From NCBI GenBank assembly GCA_949291675.1, contig CASEWR010000077.1, positions 1 to 64,000 on the forward strand: a stretch of 64,000 nucleotides of DNA. The letters run 5' to 3'. The notes beneath the pieces are model-generated. The model was not told where the DNA came from. It did no database searches and worked only from the letters and a program-made list of their open reading frames with translations. The stretch comes from an uncultured Desulfovibrio sp. (GTDB lineage Bacteria > Desulfobacterota > Desulfovibrionia > Desulfovibrionales > Desulfovibrionaceae). Positions within the stretch are counted from its first letter, which is position 1. Each line of letters begins with the position of its first letter. Positions 50,687 through 60,417 of the stretch are shown piece after piece. A program made the translations under genes and the position numbers.

Positions 50687-53670
50687 AGCTCTTCTCCAGT
50701 GAGATATTCGTACAGGCCCGGCTCAACGGCCTGGCGCAGTTTCCAGTGTATGGTGAAGGCCCGGCTGCCATTGGGCAGGGTGACAGGGGCAGGGTTGCCG
50801 GCTTTGTCCACAGCGTCAAGTTCGCCCAGAAAATAGAAGGCCTTGGCCTCCTTGTCCTCCTTGTTCCTGCGCACAAAGAGAAAGATGCGCGTATCCTGAT
50901 ACGGCTCACGTTTCAGCATGCGCCTGGCATCGTCACTGTCCACCTTTCTGCTGGTCTTGGACAGGAAGAGAAGCTCCTGTCTGGACAGGAAGCGGTCCTC
51001 ATAGGGGATGGCGTCGTCGGGCTTCATGTAGTTGATGAAGATGGGCAGGGTGCGCGTTGTGGCATGGTAGAAGTAGCCGCCTATGTTCTGGGAGGGCAGG
51101 AGTACCTCCCAGTCCAGCAGCCTGCAGACATCATCATAGGTATAGGCAGCGTTGAGGGACAGCATGGTGTCCTCATAGCGCTGTGAGTACAGGCTCTGCC
51201 AGCGTGTGCAGACAAAGTCGCACAGGTCTTCCACCATGCCGCGGAAGTTTGCATCCTCCAGGGCCTGCAGAAAGCCCTGTGCAGGCTGCCAGCAGCCTGC
51301 CGCGTCCACATGCACAACTTCCATGCCCTGCCAGCGCTCCTTCTCCTCTCTGGTACGCTCATAGCGGGCACAGAGCACTTCCTCCACGCAGCGCAGATGC
51401 TGTTGCGTGGCAGTATAGCCGCAGACCTCTGCAAGTCTGCGCACAAGAAAGGCTTTGAGGTCTGTTTCTTGTGCCAGAATACCCTGTATGAGCAGGGCTT
51501 CCGAGGGACGCACGGCATTGCCGAGCTTTCTGGAAAGCCAGGCAATGCGTCTGGCTGCATCCTGTGTGAGGCGGACTGTGTAGTCGCTGTCTGCCTTCAC
51601 AAGAAAGTTGTAATAGGAGTAGTCCGTTGTCTTCTGCAGAAACTTCAGGGCATCAAGCTGACCGTGTTCTTCGTAGTCTGTGAGCTCTGGAACCCTGCCC
51701 AGCTTGTTCTTGAGGGCAAAGTAGGCCTCTTTGAGCAGTGCCATGGAGTTTGTCCTGGCAGTGTCTATGGCCTTGTAGATGCGTTCCCTGGCAACAGCGT
51801 CGAAGTGAATGGAGGAGATGCCCGGAATGTGCCTGGACTCCACCTGGATGACGCGGCGCATGGTGGTCTTGCTGTAGGACAGGTCGCCGGACAGGGCCAC
51901 GGGAATGAGGTAGTTCTTTTCGTGATTGCCGATGAAGTCGAGCACGACCACAAAGTCCTTGCCCTTGTACTTGCGCAGGCCGCGCCCGAGCTGCTGCACA
52001 AAGATGATGGGGCTTTCGGTGGGGCGCAAAAGCAGGATCTGATTGACCTCAGGGATGTCCACACCCTCATTGAAGATGTCCACAGTCACCAGGTAGTCCA
52101 GACAGTCTTCGCCGCTGTCCTGGGTCAGCCTGCGTACAGCCTTTTCGCGCTTCTCCTGGCTGTCGCTTCCTGACAGGGCCTGAGCTCTGCAGCCCTGTTT
52201 GTTGAGGGCAGCGGCAATGCCTTCGGCTTTTGCTGTGGAGGCAGCAAAGATCAGGCCCTTGAGGCGCTCGCCGCAAAAGCCGTAGTAGCGTGCCTTTTCC
52301 AGGATCTGGCGTACGAGCTCCTCAAACTCCAGCCGGGCAACCTCCGGCAGGGCATGAGCAACTGTGGTGCCGTTCATGTCCACAGTGAACTCGCCTATGC
52401 CGAAGTAGTGGAAGGGACAGAGCAGGTCATGCTTCAGGGCCTGCTGCAGGCGAATCTCGTAAACAATGTTGTGGTCAAAGAGCCCGTAGATATCAAAGCC
52501 GTCCGGCCTGTCCGGGCTGCCGGTCATGCCCAGCCAGAAGTCAGGGAGAAAGTAGCTCATGATGCGCTGATAGCTCATGGCTCCGGCCCTGTGCACTTCG
52601 TCGATGATGATCACAGGGAAGGCCCCTCGCGGGAAGTCATCCAGATGCCTGACCAGGGTCTGCATGGTGGCAAAGACATATGTGCAGTCCTTGTCCCGGG
52701 AGGATCCTGAGAGCAGGCCGTAGTCACTGGCCCTGCCGCCGAGCACGCGCATGAAGGAGGCTCTTGCCTGTCTGGCAATCTGCTCCCTGTGCACCACAAA
52801 GAGCAGGCGCGAAGGCTGCATGTCCCTGATGGCAAAGGCAGCCGCAAAGGTCTTGCCTGTGCCTGTGGCAGAGATGAGCAGGGCACGCTTTCTGCCCAGC
52901 TGTCTGGTGGCCCGCAGGCGTTCAAGAAAGGCCTGCTGCATGGCATTGGGCACAAGGTTTTCCCTGGGCAGCATGCCCTTGCGCTGTGTCTGCAGCATCA
53001 CTGGCAGGGCTGTGCGCTGCGCCTTGCAGGCCTTATATTCGGCTGTGTAGGCTGTGATGACCTCGGCAAGGGGCTTTGTCTGCTCATGCTCCCAGAGAGC
53101 GTCAAACTCCCTGAGCACACCCCTGGCAAACTCCCCTGTGCCTAGGCAGACCAGGCGGGTATTCCACTCCCTGCTCACGGAAAGGGCCTTGTCTGTCAGA
53201 TTGGAGCTGCCGATGATGAGGTGCAGGGTACCGTCCTGCACGCTGTGCCCATTGCCAGTTCTGGGCCTCTCGCCAGGCTCTCTCCAGAAGATGTAGCCCT
53301 TGGTATGGAAGCCGTCATCGCCCTGACGGGTGCGGTAGAGACGCACTGTGATGTTGTTCAGGCAGGCCAGCTTCTCCAGGGCTTCAGGCTCTGTGAAGTG
53401 CAGGTAGTCTGTGGTGAGGATGCGGCCCGGGATACCCTTTTCCTCAAGTTCTTTGAGGGTCTGCAACAGGGGCGTGATGCCGCCTCTGGTGATGAAGGCC
53501 ACGCTGATGGCAAAGGAGGTGCAGCTGGAAAGCTCGCGCTCAATGTCGTCGCGCACCTTGTGGCCCTGAACATTGGACAGCAGACTGATGCGCAGTTCCT
53601 CGTCCGAGGGGTGGGCACTGTTGAAGATTGCAGTTTGCAGGCTCTGCTGCAGCTGTTGTTCTATGGTCAT
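50683..53670 (-). CDS. PLD-nuclease / SF2 helicase / DUF3427 protein
   Basis: A 995-residue protein. N-terminal phospholipase D-like domain: HTK at 122-124, then IIGSSNLTD near 152-160. The superfamily 2 helicase follows with SATGTGKT (267-274), the DEVH box IIDEVHRAG (357-360), GMTGSPDRPDG and the arginine-finger motif VQQLGRGLRK. The last 300 residues are of DUF3427 type. AAGGAG precedes ATG 53670. DNA repair or phage defence is plausible; translational coupling to a MutT enzyme is notable. Confidence 0.9.
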   Translation of the reverse strand: MTIEQQLQQSLQTAIFNSAHPSDEELRISLLSNVQGHKVRDDIERELSSCTSFAISVAFITRGGITPLLQTLKELEEKGIPGRILTTDYLHFTEPEALEKLACLNNITVRLYRTRQGDDGFHTKGYIFWREPGERPRTGNGHSVQDGTLHLIIGSSNLTDKALSVSREWNTRLVCLGTGEFARGVLREFDALWEHEQTKPLAEVITAYTAEYKACKAQRTALPVMLQTQRKGMLPRENLVPNAMQQAFLERLRATRQLGRKRALLISATGTGKTFAAAFAIRDMQPSRLLFVVHREQIARQARASFMRVLGGRASDYGLLSGSSRDKDCTYVFATMQTLVRHLDDFPRGAFPVIIIDEVHRAGAMSYQRIMSYFLPDFWLGMTGSPDRPDGFDIYGLFDHNIVYEIRLQQALKHDLLCPFHYFGIGEFTVDMNGTTVAHALPEVARLEFEELVRQILEKARYYGFCGERLKGLIFAASTAKAEGIAAALNKQGCRAQALSGSDSQEKREKAVRRLTQDSGEDCLDYLVTVDIFNEGVDIPEVNQILLLRPTESPIIFVQQLGRGLRKYKGKDFVVVLDFIGNHEKNYLIPVALSGDLSYSKTTMRRVIQVESRHIPGISSIHFDAVARERIYKAIDTARTNSMALLKEAYFALKNKLGRVPELTDYEEHGQLDALKFLQKTTDYSYYNFLVKADSDYTVRLTQDAARRIAWLSRKLGNAVRPSEALLIQGILAQETDLKAFLVRRLAEVCGYTATQQHLRCVEEVLCARYERTREEKERWQGMEVVHVDAAGCWQPAQGFLQALEDANFRGMVEDLCDFVCTRWQSLYSQRYEDTMLSLNAAYTYDDVCRLLDWEVLLPSQNIGGYFYHATTRTLPIFINYMKPDDAIPYEDRFLSRQELLFLSKTSRKVDSDDARRMLKREPYQDTRIFLFVRRNKEDKEAKAFYFLGELDAVDKAGNPAPVTLPNGSRAFTIHWKLRQAVEPGLYEYLTGEEL

Positions 53671-53927
53671 GGGCCGCACTCCTTCAGCACATCTCCAGCA
53701 CTTCTCCAGCACTTCTCCAGTACGCATTCAGCCATTCTCACGACTTCCTGCTCATACAGCGTTCTTCACAGAATGCGGATGCCTGTCGTTTTGCACCTTC
53801 AGGCACGCGCACACCATTGAACGCCCTGGTGCAGACGCATTTGTCCGGGGAAAGTGGGCGGAAAAGCGGCCGGAAAAGCGGCCTGTGTGGCCGATTTTCA
53901 GGGGATGCCAGTCCTGGTTGCACGCAC
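53671..53927. other. spacer upstream of the helicase gene with short tandem repeats
   Basis: Three units of CAGCACTTCTC type lie at about 53686-53722 and GGAAAAGCGGCC occurs twice near 53860-53885. No gene is supported. Confidence 0.45.
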
Positions 53928-53973
53928 AAAAAAAACCGCCTGCACCCTGGCCTTGTACCAGGTCTGCAAGCGG
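53928..53973 (-). terminator. rho-independent terminator of the sugar transferase gene
   Basis: Imperfect stem CCGCCTGCACCCTGG / CCAGGTCTGCAAGCGG, followed on the minus strand by eight T. Confidence 0.8.
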
Positions 53974-53999
53974 TCTCGCAAGACGTTGGAGAAGAGCTG

Positions 54000-55349
54000 T
54001 TATCTGGCGCCCTTGGGGAAGAGCACCACGCCTATGGTCTTCAAAAAGATGGTGATGTCCAGCAGAATAGAGATATTCTTGATGTAATAGAGGTCATACT
54101 CAAGCTTGCGCAGGCTGTCTTCCACAGATGCGCCATAGGGATAGCAGACCTGGGCCCAGCCGGTGAGACCGGGTTTCACAGTGTGGCGCAGGCTGTAATA
54201 GGGGATTTGCTTTTTCAGGTCCTGCACAAAGGTCATGCGCTCGGGGCGGGGCCCGATGAAGCTCATGTCGCCCTTGAGGATATTCCAGATCTGGGGCAGC
54301 TCATCAATGCGCACCTTGCGGATGAAGCGGCCGACGCGCGTGACACGGTCATCATGCTCCTTTGCCCAGACAGCGCCGTTCTTCTCGGCATCCGTGCGCA
54401 TGGAGCGGAACTTGTAGACCGTGAACTCCTTCTCGAACAGGCCTACGCGATCCTGCTTGTAGATGACAGGGCCCTTCGATTCCAGGCGGATGGCCAGGGC
54501 TGTGATGAGCATGATGGGGGCTGCGGGGATGAGCAGCACAATGGAGATCAGCACATCCAGGGCACGTTTGAGACGGCGCAGGGAGCCTCTGGTATTGAGG
54601 TTGAAGCCCTCTGTCTGCAGCAGCCATTCCTCGGTGATCTGGGAAATGGGCAGGCTTTTGACCACATGCTCGTAGAAGCTGCGGATATCCACCACCATGG
54701 CGCCGCGCAGCTTGGCTTCCAGCAGGGCATGGGCAATGTCGTCATCAATGGGTGCGTCGGGCAGAAGCAGGATCATGGTTGCCCCGTTGTCCCTGGCAGC
54801 CTCAAGCACGTTGAAGGGGGCCCCCAGACAGGGACCTGCATCCGGGTCCATGTCCGGCTCGCCCACGTAGCCGATGATGCGGGCCTTGGGCAGGCCTTCA
54901 TTGAGCAGCTGGCGCACCTTGCCGGCCCTGTCCACACCCACCAGCAGGATGCGCAGGGGGTGGGTGAGCTCATCAGAATTACGGTTATAGAAGTAGCGCC
55001 AGGTCAGGCACAGCAGAAGCGAGATGAGGAAGAGCAGACTGGTGGTTGCCCTGTCAAAGCGCCAGTGCTGGAAGGCATAGGACGCGGTTGCCGAGCTGAT
55101 GATGCCGAGCACGCAGGCCACTGAGACACGGCCTATGGTCTCCTTGAAGTCCTCGTTGCCCACATTGTAGGCGTCCAGGATGTAGAAGAAGAGCAGATAG
55201 AAGAAGAGGGTGAACAGGCAGGCGCCGGTGTAGTCCCGGAAGATGTTGAGATCAGGGGCAATGGACAGCAGCTCACAGGCAATGAGAGCCACGACTATGC
55301 ACAACAGGTCCACTGCCTGCAGCAGCGCTCTGCGATAATTGCTGATCAT
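54000..55349 (-). CDS. undecaprenyl-phosphate sugar transferase (polyprenyl glycosylphosphotransferase)
   Basis: Starts a surface glycan by moving a sugar phosphate to undecaprenyl phosphate at the inner membrane. 449 residues. Four N-terminal membrane segments are followed by a Rossmann-like middle (LRILLVGVDRAGKVRQ) and the bacterial sugar transferase domain: LKRALDVLISIVLLIPAAP, VIYKQDRVG, FRSMRTDAE, KVRIDELPQIWNIL, MSFIGPRPE, KPGLTGWAQV. AAGGA precedes the start. Confidence 0.94.
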   Translation of the reverse strand: MISNYRRALLQAVDLLCIVVALIACELLSIAPDLNIFRDYTGACLFTLFFYLLFFYILDAYNVGNEDFKETIGRVSVACVLGIISSATASYAFQHWRFDRATTSLLFLISLLLCLTWRYFYNRNSDELTHPLRILLVGVDRAGKVRQLLNEGLPKARIIGYVGEPDMDPDAGPCLGAPFNVLEAARDNGATMILLLPDAPIDDDIAHALLEAKLRGAMVVDIRSFYEHVVKSLPISQITEEWLLQTEGFNLNTRGSLRRLKRALDVLISIVLLIPAAPIMLITALAIRLESKGPVIYKQDRVGLFEKEFTVYKFRSMRTDAEKNGAVWAKEHDDRVTRVGRFIRKVRIDELPQIWNILKGDMSFIGPRPERMTFVQDLKKQIPYYSLRHTVKPGLTGWAQVCYPYGASVEDSLRKLEYDLYYIKNISILLDITIFLKTIGVVLFPKGAR

Positions 55350-55457
55350 GATCCGATCCTTGGCCCCGGCACATCAGAGCGGATACCGGGGCACTCTATG
55401 TCTGGGAAAAATCCTGAAAGTCTTGTCGGCAGAAAATCCTGTGTTCTGAAGGGGGAA

Positions 55458-55480
55458 AGGCCGGCAGCGCAGTCCGGCCT
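55458..55480 (-). terminator. hairpin after the glycosyltransferase gene
   Basis: Perfect AGGCCGG / CCGGCCT with a nine-base loop, 30 bases beyond the stop. The T-run is short (TTT). Confidence 0.5.
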
Positions 55481-55509
55481 GATGCCGGCGCAGGTCCCGG
55501 GCCTCCGGC

Positions 55510-56634
55510 TCAGCGCACAGCAGGGACGTGCATGTCATTCAGGATGCCGTCAGCCACCACACGGGCGTCAAATTTGTCTGCGGCAAGGGCGCGTCCGCTG
55601 GCACCCATGGCTGCCAGAGACTGCGGATGTGCGCACAGCTTCTCCATGGCAGCTGCCAGGGACTGCGGGTCCTTCACCTTTACAAGCAGGCCGTTTCTGC
55701 CATCCTCGACCACTTCCCTGCAGCCAGGCACATCCGTCACAACACAGGGCCTGCCCATGCTCATGGCTTCCATGATGGCCGTGGGCGTGCCTTCACGCCA
55801 GGAGGCAAGCACTATGACATGGGCATCGCGCACATAGGGGCGCACATCGCTGGTAGCACCAAGATAGTCCACACTGCCTGCCCAGGAGGCGATTTCCTCG
55901 TCGCTGATGCTGCCAAGGCCCTGTTCCTTGGGGCCCAGGATGCGGAAGGAGGCTGTGGGGTAGTTCTGGCGCACCATGCGGGCAGCCTCCACAAACTCGC
56001 GAAAGCCCTTGGCTTCAAGCAGGCGGCCAATGGTCAGAAAGACCAGGCCTCGGCTTGTGTCAGGCAGGGGCGTGGCGGCAAAGTGTGCGCAGTCCACGCC
56101 TGTGCCCCTGGCAAAGAGCACCCTGGCGTCCCTGCGTAAAATGCCGCAGGAGCCGAAGAGGTCCGCGTCGTCCCTGTTCTGGAAGAAGACGCCTTCAATG
56201 CCTGCCAGGGCGGTGTGGTAGAGGGCAATGCTCAGCCTGTTGATGGCTTTCTTGAACAGGGAGTCTGCCTCAAAGGCATAGCCAAGGCCTGTGATAGTAG
56301 CATAAATATGGGGAATACCGCAGTTTTTGGCAGCCATGCAGCCGTAGATGACGGGTTTGATGGTGCTGGCAAAGAGCAGATCAATGTTCTCCGAGCGGAA
56401 GATCTTGCGCAGCTCGAAGAAGGTCTTCATGTCATTGGCAGGGCTTAAGCCCTTGCGATCAAGGCTGTAATGGCGCAGGGAGACACCAAGGTCACGAAGG
56501 CGCTGATTGTTCTCCACGTCCCCGTCAGGGACAAGGCACAAGACGCTGTGGCCGCGCTCCATGGCCGTGGACATGAGCACGCGCCAGAAGAGATAGGTGG
56601 CTCTGGCCTGATTGCCGAGTACGCAGATGCGCAT
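55510..56634 (-). CDS. glycosyltransferase family 4
   Basis: A 374-residue GT-B glycosyltransferase. The N-terminal half (MRICVLGNQARATYLFW onward) binds the acceptor; ATITGLGYAF and FFQNRDDADLF are common in polysaccharide GT4 enzymes. The C-terminal half has FLTIGRLLEAKGFREFVEAA, DVRPYVRDAHVIVLASWREG and TPTAIMEAMSMGRPCV, with the donor-site ExE-type loop. Start 56634 has AAAGGA upstream. It lies upstream of the sugar transferase on the same strand. Confidence 0.92.
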   Translation of the reverse strand: MRICVLGNQARATYLFWRVLMSTAMERGHSVLCLVPDGDVENNQRLRDLGVSLRHYSLDRKGLSPANDMKTFFELRKIFRSENIDLLFASTIKPVIYGCMAAKNCGIPHIYATITGLGYAFEADSLFKKAINRLSIALYHTALAGIEGVFFQNRDDADLFGSCGILRRDARVLFARGTGVDCAHFAATPLPDTSRGLVFLTIGRLLEAKGFREFVEAARMVRQNYPTASFRILGPKEQGLGSISDEEIASWAGSVDYLGATSDVRPYVRDAHVIVLASWREGTPTAIMEAMSMGRPCVVTDVPGCREVVEDGRNGLLVKVKDPQSLAAAMEKLCAHPQSLAAMGASGRALAADKFDARVVADGILNDMHVPAVR

Positions 56635-56651
56635 GGCTTTTTTCCTTTGCA

Positions 56652-56695
56652 AAGAAGAACTGGTTGGAAGAATTGTTGGAAGAACTGGTGGAGGG
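56652..56695 (-). repeat. 12-13 base tandem repeat upstream of the glycosyltransferase
   Basis: GAAGAACTGGTTG, GAAGAATTGTTG and GAAGAACTGGTG follow each other directly, then GGTACGGTGCT-type units. They lie in the leader of the minus-strand gene. Confidence 0.6.
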
Positions 56696-57235
56696 GGCTG
56701 GTACGGTGCTGGTACGGAGCAGGTGCGCAGCACCTGGTGCCGGGCAGCACCTTGTGCCCGGTTTCGCGAGTTCCTACCACAAGGAGGCAGAGAAAGAAAG
56801 AAGTTCAGGCAAGGTGTTGGTATCAGCTAAAAAATCAGACTCATCCCGGCAGCTGGCGCCTGGTTTGAAAGGCCGGCCGGCAAGCTAGCTTTTTTCTGCT
56901 GCCTGTGTCACAGTCAGGAAAAAGGACTGCTCTGTCCGCGCCTGAAAGCCTGTTTCCACCTGCCTTTCAGCCCGTTTTCCCTCTGACGTCCGGCCCCGGG
57001 TCTCCCTGTGTCTTTTTGTAAGCCCTGCTTGTGCATGTTCGTGCGCAGCTTCGGACACGATCGGGCGTGTACACAGGGGTGCTCAGGAATGCTTAAGCGC
57101 CTGATGGGGAAGCGCGAAAAGGCTGCAGGGGCAGCACAGGCTTGCATCAGGCAGCAGCGGGCAGACCGGGTTTCCTATGAAAAGACAACAAGACAAGTCC
57201 GGCCCGCCAGGGCGGGTCTGGAGGAGCAGAAAATT
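56696..57235. other. divergent intergenic region (glycosyltransferase / epimerase)
   Basis: 540 bases. No supported gene; the open frame running into the epimerase from 57008 is G+C-rich upstream sequence without homology. It should hold the promoters of both units. Confidence 0.4.
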
Positions 57236-58261
57236 ATGGCTGCAAAAACCTATGCGCAGTTGTGTACGTCCATGCAGGAACAGCCTGGCTGCTGGCTGGT
57301 CACCGGTTGCGCCGGCTTCATTGGTTCCAATCTTCTTGAGCAGCTGCTCAGGCTCGGCCAGAAGGTTGTCGGTCTCGACAACTTCCTCACCGGCTATCAG
57401 AAGAACCTCGACATGGTGGAAGCACTGGTCGGTCCCGAAGCCTGGAGCCGTTTCACCTTCATCAAGGGGGACATTCGCGACATCGATACCTGCCGCAAGG
57501 CCTGTGAGAACGTGGACCACGTGCTGCATGAGGCAGCACTTGGTTCCGTGCCGCGCTCCATTGAGGACCCCCTTCTTTCTAACAGCTGCAATATCACCGG
57601 CTTTCTCAACATGCTGGTGGCAGCCCGCGATGCAGGGGTGAAGAGCTTTGTCTATGCCGCCTCCTCCTCAACCTATGGTGACAGCCCCGAGCTGCCCAAG
57701 GTGGAGGACCACATCGGCCATCCTCTGTCTCCCTATGCAGTGACCAAGTACGTGGACGAGCTCTACGCAGACGTCTTTGCCCGCTGCTACGGCTTCACCA
57801 TGGTGGGCCTGCGCTACTTCAATGTCTTCGGACAGCGCCAGGACCCCTTCGGCGCCTATGCAGCCGTTATCCCGCAGTGGTTCGCAAGCCTGCTGCGCAA
57901 CGAGACCGTTTACGTCAACGGCGATGGCGAAACCAGCCGCGACTTCTGCTACATCGACAATGTCGTGCAGGCCAACCTGCTGGCCAGCTTCGCTGAGGAC
58001 AGCGCCCGCAACCAGGTCTACAATGTGGCCTTTGGCGAGCGCACAACCCTGAACGAGCTTTTCGATCTCATCAAGGAAGAGGTGCTGCGCCACAGGGACG
58101 TGGGCGATGCCCGTCCCGTGCACCGCGACTTCAGAGCAGGTGATGTGCGTCACTCCCTGGCCAATATCGACAAGGCCAGGACCATGCTCGGCTATGACCC
58201 GCACTTTGACGTGCGCCAGGGTCTGCGCCTTGCCGGTGACTGGTACGCAGCCAACCTCTAG
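57236..58261 (+). CDS. UDP-GlcNAc/GalNAc 4-epimerase-like protein (NAD-dependent, WbpP/TviC type)
   Basis: An extended short-chain dehydrogenase, 341 residues. The NAD motif is [17 protein letters not shown], the catalytic set is AASSSTYGD and [11 protein letters not shown] (Tyr-x3-Lys), then [14 protein letters not shown] and [20 protein letters not shown]. These stretches are typical of the WbpP/TviC 4-epimerases acting on N-acetylated UDP-hexoses. GAGGAG precedes ATG 57236. It probably supplies the donor for the neighbouring polysaccharide genes. Confidence 0.9.
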   Translation: MAAKTYAQLCTSMQEQPGCWLVTGCAGFIGSNLLEQLLRLGQKVVGLDNFLTGYQKNLDMVEALVGPEAWSRFTFIKGDIRDIDTCRKACENVDHVLHEAALGSVPRSIEDPLLSNSCNITGFLNMLVAARDAGVKSFVYAASSSTYGDSPELPKVEDHIGHPLSPYAVTKYVDELYADVFARCYGFTMVGLRYFNVFGQRQDPFGAYAAVIPQWFASLLRNETVYVNGDGETSRDFCYIDNVVQANLLASFAEDSARNQVYNVAFGERTTLNELFDLIKEEVLRHRDVGDARPVHRDFRAGDVRHSLANIDKARTMLGYDPHFDVRQGLRLAGDWYAANL

Positions 58262-58272
58262 TTCTTCTGCAG

Positions 58273-58309
58273 GTCCGCCGGAACGCGCACACAGCCCTTT
58301 CCGGCGGAC
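58273..58309 (+). terminator. hairpin between the epimerase and AsmA-like genes
   Basis: Perfect 11-base stem GTCCGCCGGAA / TTCCGGCGGAC with a 15-base loop. The trailing GTTCTGTCTGT is only weakly T-rich. Confidence 0.6.
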
Positions 58310-58330
58310 GTTCTGTCTGTGAGGGACACT

Positions 58331-60328
58331 ATGGCAGCTAAGAAAATTGTGAAGTTTGCCCTGCTTGGCCTTGTCGCCCTCGTGGTGGTGGCCGTGGCGG
58401 CCATCTACCTTGCAGGGCCGAGTATTCTGGAGAAGGTTCTGGCCAGCGCCAATGAAATTTCCCGGAAATCCACTGGCAAGACACTGACCTTTGCCAAGCA
58501 GCCCTCCATTTCCATCATGCCCCTGGGCGTGCGCTTTGAAGGCGTTCGCTGGGGCGACGACACTTCTGATCTGTCTGTCTACGCCAAAAGCGGTCATGCC
58601 AGCGTGAGTCTGGGCTCCATCATCAGCGGCACCCCGCAGGTGCAGGATGTGGAGCTGCAGGGGCCTGTGGTGACCATACGCCAGACCCAGTCAGCAACTG
58701 CCCTTGGTCCTGTGACTGAGGCAGATGCTGCGCAGGCGGAAAAGGCCGTGACAGCCACGGACTCCCGCGAGCCCTTCACCCTGCCTGTGTCCCTGCAGCG
58801 CCTGGTCCTGCAGGACGGCACCTTCACCCTGGTGCAGGCAAACGGAGACCAGCTCACAGTCTCCAAGCTCAACCTCTCCGTTCGCAACATAGGCCAGGGC
58901 CAGACAGGCGAGCTTGAATGCGACTTTGTGGCAGCCATGCAGAAGGCAACCGGAGAGTATCTGGAAGCCAACATGGCCCTGCAGGGCGCTGCAGCCATGC
59001 ATTTGCCGGACATCGGCCTGCCCATGCTGCAGGTGACCCTCACCCCTGTGAAGGGTCTCTATGACCCGAAGCTCGGCCCTGCCAGCTTCACAGTGAAGGG
59101 CAGCCTCTCCCTGGAGCGCGGCGCCTTTGCCCTGGAGCAGCTTGAGGCAGGCATTGCCAGCGCCAAGGTGGCGCTCACAGGCGCAGGCAACATGCACGAG
59201 CCCTCCTTCAAGGGCGATGTACGCCTGGATGCAGCGCCTGCCAGACTTGGGGTTGTGCCCGCACTCTCGGCAGTCCAGGCTCTGAACATGCAGGCACAGG
59301 CGCAGTTTGCTGACAATGTGCTGCGCATTCCCTCCCTTGCCCTCACAGCAGACAAGGCAAAGGTCGGGGGCAATCTTGAACTGGCCCTGGAGCCTCTGGC
59401 CATCAGAGGCGCGCTGCACTGCTCGGCCGTGGATGTGAATGCCCTCATGGGCAAGGAGAGCGGCAGCACTGCCGGCACGGCTAAGGAGAAGGCAGAGACA
59501 AAGGCCCAGGCTGAGGAAGACGCAGAGGAAGATGGCGGCGAAGCTGCCCTGCCTGCTGTTGATCTGACGCTCACTGGCGAGGGCATTGTCTATAATGGTG
59601 TGACTGTGAACACGCTTACCTGCAAGATTGCCGGCAGCGATGGCAACTACACCATTTCTCCCCTCACAGCCACTGTAGATGGCAGCGCCAGTGTGAATGG
59701 GCAGGCAAAGGCCGCCCTGAAAAAGCACAGCTACCAGACCTCGGGGTCTGTAAAGAACCTGTCCATGGCAACCATTCAGAAGGCTGCAGCCCAGAACTTC
59801 AACATCCAGGGCACAGCAGCTCTCAGCTGGGACATCACAGCCAGGGGTGAGGATGGTGACGCCCTGGCAAAGTCCGCTGCAGGCAAGGGCCAGGCCTCTC
59901 TGACCAATGTGACCATCCCCGGCATGATCGGGGCCATCAAGGCCACAAAGCAGCTCTCTTCCCTGGTGCTGCCCGAACGCATTGACAGCATCAGCGTGCC
60001 CTTCAGGCTGAGCAAGGGCCACTGCCTGTGGACAGCAAAGCTTGTGAGCAATGGGCTGACCGGCACAGGCTCAGGTGACCTCAACTATGTGGGCAAGCGC
60101 ATTGATGCCAGTGTGCAGGTGACAGTGCAGGGACAGACCATCCCGCTCAAGATCAACGGTCCCTTGAGCGACATTTCCTATGCTGTGGACATGGAACAGC
60201 TGCTGAAGGGTATGGGCAGGGAGCTTGGCAAGGACCTGCTCAATGCCCCGCAGAACCTTCGTCCGCAGGATGGCGTGCGCAAGCTTCTGCCCGGCGGTGG
60301 CGGCAATCCCCTCAGGGGTCTTTTCTAA
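58331..60328 (+). CDS. AsmA family protein
   Basis: A 665-residue protein anchored by one N-terminal membrane segment (about residues 6-28), with a long periplasmic beta-rich body. The start LAGPSILEKVLASANEISRK and KQPSISIMPLGVRFEGVRWG fit the AsmA N-terminal domain. A Glu/Ala-rich insert interrupts it near 380-410. The C-terminal third (ALSWDITARGEDG onward) is the AsmA_2 part. Family members are linked to outer-membrane lipid transport or homeostasis. GAGGGA precedes ATG 58331. Confidence 0.85.
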   Translation: MAAKKIVKFALLGLVALVVVAVAAIYLAGPSILEKVLASANEISRKSTGKTLTFAKQPSISIMPLGVRFEGVRWGDDTSDLSVYAKSGHASVSLGSIISGTPQVQDVELQGPVVTIRQTQSATALGPVTEADAAQAEKAVTATDSREPFTLPVSLQRLVLQDGTFTLVQANGDQLTVSKLNLSVRNIGQGQTGELECDFVAAMQKATGEYLEANMALQGAAAMHLPDIGLPMLQVTLTPVKGLYDPKLGPASFTVKGSLSLERGAFALEQLEAGIASAKVALTGAGNMHEPSFKGDVRLDAAPARLGVVPALSAVQALNMQAQAQFADNVLRIPSLALTADKAKVGGNLELALEPLAIRGALHCSAVDVNALMGKESGSTAGTAKEKAETKAQAEEDAEEDGGEAALPAVDLTLTGEGIVYNGVTVNTLTCKIAGSDGNYTISPLTATVDGSASVNGQAKAALKKHSYQTSGSVKNLSMATIQKAAAQNFNIQGTAALSWDITARGEDGDALAKSAAGKGQASLTNVTIPGMIGAIKATKQLSSLVLPERIDSISVPFRLSKGHCLWTAKLVSNGLTGTGSGDLNYVGKRIDASVQVTVQGQTIPLKINGPLSDISYAVDMEQLLKGMGRELGKDLLNAPQNLRPQDGVRKLLPGGGGNPLRGLF

Positions 60329-60417
60329 CAGAGGCCTTTTCTCACAAAGACTTTTTCTCATAAAGACTGGCAGGGGTAGGACGTGCGTCCTGCCCCTTTG
60401 CAAAAGGAGATACTGGC

